DNA of 5,967 nt from Propionibacterium sp. (GTDB taxonomy: Bacteria; Actinomycetota; Actinomycetes; Propionibacteriales; Propionibacteriaceae): contig DURG01000103.1 in the NCBI GenBank assembly GCA_012837465.1, positions 1 through 5,967 on the forward strand, given 5' to 3'. The translations under genes were made by a program, and so were the position numbers. The stretch's first letter is position 1; every line of letters starts with the position of its first letter. The notes below the pieces were generated by a model, which did not search any database, was not told the origin of the DNA, and worked only from the letters and a program-made list of their open reading frames with translations. Positions 1 to 5,072 of this stretch are shown here, piece by piece.

Positions 1-22
1 AGGACGGTGGCACAATGAGCCG

Positions 23-664
23 GTGGCCCGCATCCTCGTCATCGACAACTACGACTCATTCGTCTACAACATCGTGTCCTACCTCGCCCAGATCGGCGCC
101 GAGGTCGAGGTGTGGCGCAACGACGACCCCCGCTTCGCGGACGAGCGCTGGCACGAGAGCTTCGACGGCATCCTGATCTCCCCCGGCCCCGGCACGCCTG
201 AAGCCGCCGGCGTCTGCATCGACGTGGTGCGCACCCTCAGCGGCGTGAAGCCCATCTTCGGCGTCTGCCTGGGCCTGCAGGCGATCGGCGTCGCGTTCGG
301 CGGCGTCGTGGACCGAGCGCCCGAGCAGCTCCACGGCAAGACTTCACCCGTGTTCCATGAGGGCACGGGCGTGTTCAAGGGGCTGCCCTCGCCCGTCACC
401 ACCACCCGCTACCACTCGCTGGCCATCATGGAGGACTCGGTTCCAGAGGTCCTGGAGGTCACCGCGCGGACCGAGAGCGGCGTCATCATGGCGGTGCGGC
501 ACCGCGAGCTCGCCGTCGAGGCCGTGCAGTTCCACCCGGAGTCGGTCCTCACCGAAGGCGGTTACCAGATGCTGGCCAACTGGCTCACGGAGTGCGGCGA
601 CACCGACGCCCCCGCCCGCGCCGCGGGGCTCTCGCCCCTGGTCACGGCGGACCTGAGCCGCTGA
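23..664 (+). CDS. pabA: Glutamine amidotransferase subunit of aminodeoxychorismate/anthranilate synthase (PabA/TrpG type)
   Basis: This is a 213-residue class-I glutamine amidotransferase. The family hydrolyses glutamine and passes ammonia to a PabB or TrpE partner, making aminodeoxychorismate (folate) or anthranilate (tryptophan) in the cytoplasm. The N-terminus ILVIDNYDSFVYN, the oxyanion-loop motif SPGPGTP (53-59), the nucleophile Cys82 in GVCLGLQAIG and the His171/Glu173 pair in QFHPES are all present, so it should be active. Length fits the family, apart from about 25 extra polar residues at the C-terminus. The GTG at 23 gives the conserved start, but no good Shine-Dalgarno sits just before it. 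The purine-rich AGGACGGTGG at 1-10 is better spaced for the out-of-frame ATG at 15. The frame is open to the window edge, so an earlier start is possible. Sequence alone does not separate PabA from TrpG, and no partner subunit is in view. It converges on the transporter operon and looks unrelated to it. Confidence 0.93.
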   Translation: MARILVIDNYDSFVYNIVSYLAQIGAEVEVWRNDDPRFADERWHESFDGILISPGPGTPEAAGVCIDVVRTLSGVKPIFGVCLGLQAIGVAFGGVVDRAPEQLHGKTSPVFHEGTGVFKGLPSPVTTTRYHSLAIMEDSVPEVLEVTARTESGVIMAVRHRELAVEAVQFHPESVLTEGGYQMLANWLTECGDTDAPARAAGLSPLVTADLSR

Positions 665-677
665 TCAAGAGCGCGCG

Positions 678-713
678 GAAGCCGCCCGGATCCTGACGGA
701 TCCGGGCGGCTTC
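678..713. terminator. Perfect 16-bp GC-rich hairpin between convergent genes, likely bidirectional terminator
   Basis: The arms 678-693 (GAAGCCGCCCGGATCC) and 698-713 are exact reverse complements around a TGAC tetraloop. The hairpin begins 13 bp after the pabA stop and lies 50 bp beyond the chvE stop, so it can serve both converging transcripts. Neither side has a proper U-tract: the plus side continues TCCCATT and the minus side CGCGCGC. Actinobacterial terminators often lack the U-run, so termination is the best reading but is inferred from position and stem strength. Confidence 0.75.
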
Positions 714-763
714 TCCCATTCAGTCGAGCGGCCACGACGCGCGGTCGGCTCTCACGAGTCTGG

Positions 764-1909
764 TCAGGCCAGGTTGTCCTCGAAGAGCTTCATGCGGTCA
801 GCGTCGTTGGCGAAGACCTCGGCGGCGTTGGCCTTGGTGACGACGACGGGGTCGAGCTGGTAGATGTCGACGTCCTTGGTGCCGTTGTTCTCCTGGGTAT
901 CGGCGGCAGGGAGGCCTGCTCCCGACTGGAGGGCCGTGATCAGCTCGACCGTCTTGGCGACCAACGCGTCAGTCGGCTTGGCGACGGTGGAGTACTGCTC
1001 GCCCTTGGCGATGGAGACGATCGACTCGTTCTCGGCGTCCAGTCCGTCGACCACCGGGATCCTCGACTGACCGGCCTGCTTCACCGACGTCAGGATGGCG
1101 CGGGCGATGCCGTCGTTGGGCGAGAGGACCCCGTGGATCTCCTTGTCGGAGTAGGAGCCCGAGAGCAGGGAGTCCATGCGCGACTGCGCCTTGGCGTTGT
1201 CCCAGTCCTGCGTGGCGACCTGGGTGAAATCGGTCTGGCCGGACACCACGACGAGGGTCCCGTCGTCGATCTTGGGCTGCAGCACGCTCATGGCGCCCTT
1301 GAAGAAGTTCGGGGCGTTGGGATCGGCCGGACCGCCACCGAAGAGTTCGATGTTGTAGGGGCCGGGGCCAGTGGCCTCGAGTCCCTCGAGGAGCGACTCG
1401 CCCTGAAGTTCACCGGTGCGGACCGAGCCGAACTGCACGACCGCGTCGACGGCGTCGGTGTTCTCGATCAGACGGTCGTAGCCGATGACTGCGACTCCCG
1501 CGTCGTGCGCCTTGGTCAGCACGGAGCCCAGTTGGGTGCCGTCGACCGGGCCGACGACGATGACCTTGGCGCCCTGCTCGATGAGCGCCTCGATCTGCTG
1601 CTGCTGCTGCGGCACCTTCTGGTCGGCGCTCTGGATGAGGGGCGTGAACCCGGCCTCCGTGAGCTGCGCCTCGAACATCGTCTCGGCTTCCTTCCAGTTC
1701 TGGGTACCCAGCCACGGGAGGGCCACGCCGATGGTGGCGTCGGCGGGGAACCCGCCCTCGCTGCCCGCGGTGGTGGCCTCGCCGGCAGCCGGGGTGGTGC
1801 CGTCGCCGGCCGGGGAGGCGTCGCCGCCCCGTCCGCCGCCGCAGGCCGTCAGGCTGAGGGAGGAGATCAGAAGTGCTGCCACGACTGCGGCTGTGCGCTT
1901 CAACTTCAT
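764..1909 (-). CDS. chvE: ChvE-like multiple-monosaccharide ABC transporter substrate-binding lipoprotein
   Basis: This 381-residue extracytoplasmic sugar-binding protein delivers substrate to the MmsAB importer encoded just upstream. Residues 1-22 form a lipoprotein signal (basic MKLKR, hydrophobic core, lipobox LTAC), with Cys23 as the lipidated residue. A Gly/Ala/Thr/Ser-rich tether follows to about residue 56. A periplasmic-binding-protein type I fold then begins with IGVALPWLGTQNW. ChvE-type landmarks include the PQQQQQIEALIEQGAKV helix (100-116), GYDRLI (143-148), SPNDGIARAI, PVVDGLDAE and, near the end, NNGTKDVDIYQLDPVVV. The ATG at 1909 is preceded by AAAGGA (1918-1923) with 8 nt spacing and gives a clean signal peptide. 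The reading frame stays open for another 1.1 kb upstream, but that stretch is mmsB in another frame. The family takes several aldoses (glucose, galactose, arabinose, xylose); the actual ligand is not readable here. It is the last gene of the operon, 101 bp after mmsB. Confidence 0.93.
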   Translation of the reverse strand: MKLKRTAAVVAALLISSLSLTACGGGRGGDASPAGDGTTPAAGEATTAGSEGGFPADATIGVALPWLGTQNWKEAETMFEAQLTEAGFTPLIQSADQKVPQQQQQIEALIEQGAKVIVVGPVDGTQLGSVLTKAHDAGVAVIGYDRLIENTDAVDAVVQFGSVRTGELQGESLLEGLEATGPGPYNIELFGGGPADPNAPNFFKGAMSVLQPKIDDGTLVVVSGQTDFTQVATQDWDNAKAQSRMDSLLSGSYSDKEIHGVLSPNDGIARAILTSVKQAGQSRIPVVDGLDAENESIVSIAKGEQYSTVAKPTDALVAKTVELITALQSGAGLPAADTQENNGTKDVDIYQLDPVVVTKANAAEVFANDADRMKLFEDNLA

Positions 1910-2010
1910 GGTGGTGTTCCTTTCGGAGTTTTTGGGCAGCGTCGCCCAGGGGTGGGGTGGCGGAATGCCGGTAAAGGGGGTGTGACGAGGGGCGCCGGTG
2001 TGGGCCGGGG
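1910..2010 (-). promoter_or_regulatory. C-rich intercistronic leader between mmsB and chvE
   Basis: This 101-nt gap separates the permease stop from the binding-protein start. As mRNA, its first 62 nt (2010 down to 1949) hold 38 C and only 9 G by hand count, the composition of a Rho-loading (rut-like) stretch. Just downstream is a small stem, UGGGC-GACGCU-GCCCA (1948-1933), followed by an A/purine-rich run that carries the chvE ribosome binding site. I found no convincing -35/-10 pair here, so chvE probably depends on the mmsA promoter. A role in processing, attenuation or differential stability is inference only. Confidence 0.35.
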
Positions 2011-3351
2011 TCAGGACGGAATGGTGGCCTTGTTGTCGGCCGCCGGGCCTTCGCCGGGGACCTCGGGGGTACCTGCCAGGTGCTGGGCCTCGGGCGTCCC
2101 TGCGGGGACCTCCGCGACGTCGGGCTTCTTTCCGACGTTGCGCATCAGCGTGCCGATGATCGACGGCTTGCCCTGGTTCTTGTTGTGCACGTCGAAGGCG
2201 ACGGCGGCCAGCAGGACGAGGCCCTTGATGACCTGCGTCTGGTCCGCGCCCACGCCCATGAGCATGAGCCCCGAGTTCAGGACGGCCATGACCAGGCCAC
2301 CCACCATCGAGCCGACGACGGTGCCGATGCCGCCGGAGACCGCGGCGCCGCCGATGAAGACTGCTGCGATGGCGTCGAGCTCCCACATGGTGCCGTCGGA
2401 GGGGCCCGCGGCGGTTGAGCGACCGATGAAGAGGATGCCCGCGACGGCCGCGAGGAAGCTCATGTTGGTCATGACGAGGAAGTAGGTGCGCTGGGTGTTG
2501 ACGCCCGAGAGCGCGGCCGCGGCCCTGTTGCCGCCGACGGCGTAGATGTGGCGGCCGAAGCGTGTGCGCTGCGTGATGGTGTGGTAGACGATCACGAGCA
2601 CGACGAGGATCAGGCCGGGGATGGGGAACGACGTGCCGGGGCGGCCGCTGCCGAACAGCCAGGTGACGTAGCCGATGACGGCTGCGATCAGGACCACGCG
2701 GGTGCCGGTGACCCACAGCGGGATCTCGGAGCCGCGGGCCTTGGCGTGGCGGCGTCGGTTGACCTCGCTGTACGCGAACCAGGCCAGCGCGAGGAGCCCG
2801 AGCAGCAGCGTCGAGTTGTTCAGACCGGTCCAGGCCGGGCCCCACTCGGGCAGGTAGCCTGCGCCGAGGTAGGAGAACTGCGCGGGCACCGGCACGGAGA
2901 TGGAGTGCGAGATCCAGATCACCAGGCCGCGGAAGATCATCATGCCCGCCAAGGTGGTGATGAACCCCGGGATGCCCATCTTGGCCAGCCAGAAGCCGTG
3001 CCACATGCCCACGAGCACGCCGAGGACGAGGCCGAGCAGGAGGCCCGCCCACCAGGGGAAGCCGTACTGGGCGATGGAGATGGCCACGCTCATCCCGACG
3101 AAGCCGGCCACCGAGCCGACCGAGAGGTCGATCTGTCCGATGACGATGACCATGACCATGCCGATGGCCAGGATCAGCACGTAGGCGTTGCCCGAGATGA
3201 GGTTCTGGAAGTTGGACGAGGTCAGCATCCGGCCGCCAGAGATGACGTTGAAGACGACGACGAGCGCGATCAGCGCCAATGCCATCGTGTACTGCTGGAG
3301 CTTGCCTCCAAAGACCTGCTTGAGAGCTTTCATGATGGTTCGATCTTCCAT
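2011..3351 (-). CDS. mmsB: Multiple-monosaccharide ABC transporter permease (MmsB/GguB type)
   Basis: This 446-residue inner-membrane permease forms the sugar channel with the MmsA ATPase. It has roughly ten to eleven hydrophobic segments (for example 21-39, 54-73, 99-120, 217-234, 242-259, 291-310, 372-388). Family motifs are GQIDLSVGS (72-80), GIPGFITTLAGMMIFRG (126-142), IYAVGGNRAAAALSGV (269-284) and LDAIAAVFIGGAAVSGG (325-341). The extra membrane and linker stretch at about 180-260 marks it as the longer XylH/GguB kind rather than the shorter RbsC kind. The start is uncertain. ATG 3351 lies 13 bp after the mmsA stop but has no clear ribosome binding site. ATG 3333 (MKALKQVFGG) gives a family-like N-terminus with GGAAG about 11 nt ahead. 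Residues from about 401 form a polar Ala/Pro/Gly/Glu tail with AGTPE twice, which is longer than usual for the family. It is co-transcribed between mmsA and chvE. Confidence 0.93.
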   Translation of the reverse strand: MEDRTIMKALKQVFGGKLQQYTMALALIALVVVFNVISGGRMLTSSNFQNLISGNAYVLILAIGMVMVIVIGQIDLSVGSVAGFVGMSVAISIAQYGFPWWAGLLLGLVLGVLVGMWHGFWLAKMGIPGFITTLAGMMIFRGLVIWISHSISVPVPAQFSYLGAGYLPEWGPAWTGLNNSTLLLGLLALAWFAYSEVNRRRHAKARGSEIPLWVTGTRVVLIAAVIGYVTWLFGSGRPGTSFPIPGLILVVLVIVYHTITQRTRFGRHIYAVGGNRAAAALSGVNTQRTYFLVMTNMSFLAAVAGILFIGRSTAAGPSDGTMWELDAIAAVFIGGAAVSGGIGTVVGSMVGGLVMAVLNSGLMLMGVGADQTQVIKGLVLLAAVAFDVHNKNQGKPSIIGTLMRNVGKKPDVAEVPAGTPEAQHLAGTPEVPGEGPAADNKATIPS

Positions 3352-3364
3352 GGTGACTGCGCCG

Positions 3365-4927
3365 TCAGGCGGAGAGAGCCGGGGCCGCCGGCGCGGTGGA
3401 CGTGGTGGTCATCCGGCGCATCAGGGTTTCCTGATCCGCCTCGGATACCGGGAGGTCGCCGGTGATCCGGCCTTCGCAGATCGTGTAGATCCGGTCGCAG
3501 ATGCCGAGCAGTTCGGGCAGCTCCGAGGAGATGACGATCACGCCCTTGCCTTCATCGGCGAGTTGATGGATGAGTTTGTAGATCTCGTACTTGGCACCGA
3601 CGTCGATGCCCCGCGTCGGTTCGTCGAGGATGAGCAGCTCGGGTGAGGAGTACATCCACTTGCTGAGCACCACCTTCTGCTGGTTGCCGCCCGAAAGCGT
3701 GGCCACGCCGACGTCGACCGAAGAGCTCTTGATCCGCAGCTCGCGCCGGTACCGTTCAGCCACCTCGGCCTCGAGGCGCGGCTGCAGCAGGAACCGTCGC
3801 ACGATGCCGTTGAGGTTGGCCGAGACGACGGTGGCCTTGATGTCGTCGATGAGGTTGAGGCCCAGGTTCTTGCGGTCCTCGGTGACGTAGGCGATGCCGG
3901 CGGCGATGGCCTTCTGGACGGTGTTCGCGTGCACCGGCCTGCCGCCGATGAGCAGTTCGCCGGAGCGGTAGGTGCCGTACGAGTGGCCGAAGATGCTGCG
4001 CGCCAGTTCGGTGCGCCCGGCGCCCATGAGGCCGGCGAAGCCCACCACCTCGCCACGCGCCACCGTGAAGTTGGCGTCCTTGACGACGAGGCGGCCGGGG
4101 ACGCTGGGGTGTTCGACGTTCCAGCCGCGCACCTCGGCGAGGATCTCACCGATCTTCGGGGTCCGGTGCGGGTAGCGGTTCTCGAGCGAGCGGCCCACCA
4201 TGGCGCGGATGATGCGGTCCTCGTCGACCTGCCCGGCCACCACGTCGTAGGTCTCGACGGTGCGGCCGTCGCGGATGACGGTGACGGCGTCGGCGACCGC
4301 GGCGATCTCGTTGAGCTTGTGGGAGATCATCAGGCAGGTGATGCCGCGGGCTTTGAGCCCGCGCATGAGGTCCAGAAGGTGCGCGGAGTCGTCCTCGTTG
4401 AGCGCCGAGGTGGGCTCATCGAGGATGAGGACCCGGACGTTCTTGGACAGGGCCTTGGCGATCTCCACCAGCTGCTGCTGGCCGACGCCGAGCGTCTTGA
4501 CCTGGGTGTCGGGGCTGATGTCCAGGCCGACGCGGGCCAGGAGGTCGACGGCCTGCCTGCGGGCCGCCTCCCAGTCGATCAGCCCTCCGCGCATCACCTC
4601 TGAGCCGAGGAAGATGTTCTCGGTGATGGACAGTTCCGGGATGAGGGCCAGCTCCTGGTGGATGATCACGACGCCGTGCTCCTCGGAGGACTTGATGCCG
4701 TTGAAGCGCATCTCCTCCCCCTCGAGCAGGATCTCGCCCTCGTACGTGCCATGTGGGTAGACCCCGGACAGCACCTTCATGAGGGTGGACTTCCCGGCAC
4801 CGTTCTCCCCGCAGATGGCGTGGATGTCGGCGCGACGCACGGACATGGTGACGTCGTCGAGCGCCTTCACGCCAGGGAACACCTTCGTGATATGGCGCAT
4901 GTCGAGCAGAAGTTGCCCAGCAGTCAT
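3365..4927 (-). CDS. mmsA: Multiple-monosaccharide ABC transporter ATP-binding protein (MmsA/GguA type)
   Basis: This 520-residue protein has two fused nucleotide-binding domains, as in RbsA, MglA, XylG and GguA, and powers sugar import through MmsB from the cytoplasmic face. Domain 1 has Walker A GENGAGKST (40-48), the Q-loop in IIHQE, signature LGVGQQQ (146-152), Walker B VLILDEP with Asp170/Glu171 and the switch His203. Domain 2 has the degenerate Walker A GLMGAGRTE (299-307) typical of this subfamily, signature LSGGNQQ (411-417) and Walker B LLILDEP with Asp435/Glu436. The ATP site asymmetry is therefore normal for the family and not damage. The ATG at 4927 has an excellent AGGAG (4934-4938) spaced by 6 nt. 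It is the first gene of the operon, about 40 nt downstream of the predicted transcription start, and ends in a short Ala/Thr/Ser-rich tail. Sugar specificity cannot be told from the ATPase. Confidence 0.96.
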   Translation of the reverse strand: MTAGQLLLDMRHITKVFPGVKALDDVTMSVRRADIHAICGENGAGKSTLMKVLSGVYPHGTYEGEILLEGEEMRFNGIKSSEEHGVVIIHQELALIPELSITENIFLGSEVMRGGLIDWEAARRQAVDLLARVGLDISPDTQVKTLGVGQQQLVEIAKALSKNVRVLILDEPTSALNEDDSAHLLDLMRGLKARGITCLMISHKLNEIAAVADAVTVIRDGRTVETYDVVAGQVDEDRIIRAMVGRSLENRYPHRTPKIGEILAEVRGWNVEHPSVPGRLVVKDANFTVARGEVVGFAGLMGAGRTELARSIFGHSYGTYRSGELLIGGRPVHANTVQKAIAAGIAYVTEDRKNLGLNLIDDIKATVVSANLNGIVRRFLLQPRLEAEVAERYRRELRIKSSSVDVGVATLSGGNQQKVVLSKWMYSSPELLILDEPTRGIDVGAKYEIYKLIHQLADEGKGVIVISSELPELLGICDRIYTICEGRITGDLPVSEADQETLMRRMTTTSTAPAAPALSA

Positions 4928-4957
4928 CTACGTCTCCTTCGACTGTCGCTGTCCTCT

Positions 4958-4972
4958 ATGTCAACGATGTCA
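4958..4972. repeat. Direct repeat ATGTCA-ACG-ATGTCA in the mmsA leader
   Basis: Two copies of ATGTCA start at 4958 and 4967, 9 bp apart, over the predicted transcription start and early leader of the mmsA transcript. They could be a binding site for a second regulator or chance; nothing else in the window repeats them as a pair. Confidence 0.25.
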
Positions 4973-4974
4973 TA

Positions 4975-5003
4975 AATGTACGGGCCTCCACCATTGACGT
5001 CAA
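4975..5003 (-). promoter_or_regulatory. Sigma70-type promoter of the mmsA-mmsB-chvE operon
   Basis: On the minus strand, TTGACG (5003-4998) is followed by an exact 17-nt spacer and TACATT (4980-4975). The -35 matches the consensus at five of six positions and the -10 at four of six. Transcription should start near 4968, giving a leader of about 40 nt before the mmsA ATG with its AGGAG. The -35 overlaps the palindrome at 5000-5010, so a protein bound there should block polymerase. Confidence 0.6.
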
Positions 5004-5016
5004 GCCTTGAACTCAA
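4994..5016. repeat. Cluster of alternating TTGA/TCAA half-sites
   Basis: TTGA (4994), TCAA (5000), TTGA (5007) and TCAA (5013) alternate with gaps of 2, 3 and 2 bp. This makes two dyads, TTGACGTCAA (a perfect 10-bp palindrome) and TTGAACTCAA, at a 13-bp pitch. The palindrome TCAAGCCTTGA sits between them and shares their inner half-sites. The block covers the -35 region of the mmsA promoter and the candidate -35 of the regulator. Confidence 0.5.
5000..5010. promoter_or_regulatory. Operator-like palindrome, copy 1 (TCAAGCCTTGA)
   Basis: This is a perfect 5-1-5 inverted repeat. An identical 11-mer occurs at 5042-5052. Read on the minus strand, its wider context GTTCAAGGCTTGACG matches the plus-strand context of copy 2, GTTCAAGCCTTGATG, at 13 of 15 positions. 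It overlaps the mmsA -35 element and abuts or overlaps the regulator's candidate -35, which is a fitting place for repression of both genes. Binding by the adjacent ROK protein is inferred from position and symmetry. Confidence 0.6.
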
Positions 5017-5037
5017 CCGTTACCGTTTCGTGATACT
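5007..5037 (+). promoter_or_regulatory. Candidate promoter of the ROK regulator gene
   Basis: TTGAAC (5007-5012) and GATACT (5032-5037) each match the sigma70 consensus at four of six positions, but the 19-nt spacer is longer than ideal. It would start transcription near 5044, inside the second palindrome, leaving a leader of about 30 nt. No better pair is visible upstream of the gene. Confidence 0.35.
5016..5027. repeat. Tandem ACCGTT x2 in the divergent promoter region
   Basis: ACCGTT is repeated head to tail at 5016-5021 and 5022-5027, in the spacer of the regulator's candidate promoter and between the two palindromes. It may be an activator or spacer element; two short copies are too little to decide. 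Confidence 0.25.
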
Positions 5038-5041
5038 GCGT

Positions 5042-5052
5042 TCAAGCCTTGA
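5042..5052. promoter_or_regulatory. Operator-like palindrome, copy 2 (TCAAGCCTTGA)
   Basis: This is an exact second copy of the 11-bp palindrome, with its centre at 5047, 42 bp from the centre of copy 1. That distance is close to four turns of B-DNA, so proteins on both sites would face the same side and could pair by looping. It lies at the predicted transcription start of the regulator and ends 20 bp before its ATG, which suggests autoregulation. Confidence 0.6.
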
Positions 5053-5072
5053 TGCGCTGCTAAGGTTGACGC

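Noticed and set aside
1..18. Possible end of an upstream gene (R-T-V-A-Q-stop, TGA at 16-18)
   Set aside because: Five codons cannot be told from chance. Position just before a gene start is suggestive, but nothing identifies a product.
292..310. Apparent loss of the Walker A lysine in the second domain of the sugar ATPase (residue numbers within mmsA, not window positions)
   Set aside because: GLMGAGRTE in domain 2 is the normal degenerate form in the RbsA/MglA/XylG/GguA family, so it is not a lesion.
1595..1609. (CTG)5 trinucleotide run, encoding five glutamines in the binding protein
   Set aside because: It falls in a helix where ChvE-type proteins are normally Gln-rich (xPxQxxQIE), so it fits coding constraint. 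Five units is too short to call an unstable repeat.
1949..2010. G-quadruplex potential on the plus strand from several GGGG runs
   Set aside because: Only the first two runs are closely spaced. The others need loops far longer than usual, and the C-rich mRNA strand is the more relevant view.
1133..2485. A long open frame on the plus strand opposite chvE and mmsB
   Set aside because: It crosses two confidently assigned genes and their intergenic gap, has no recognisable motif, and is an expected antisense artefact of high-GC third positions.
764..3052. A 762-codon open frame on the minus strand that would extend the binding protein far upstream
   Set aside because: The part upstream of 1909 is Arg/Pro/His-rich low-complexity translation of mmsB in the wrong frame. 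The ATG at 1909 has a ribosome binding site, a lipoprotein signal and full family length.
2548..3465. A 305-codon plus-strand frame opposite mmsB
   Set aside because: Its composition (Asp/Glu/His/Arg/Ala-rich without hydrophobic pattern) is the mirror of a membrane protein gene; no family resemblance.
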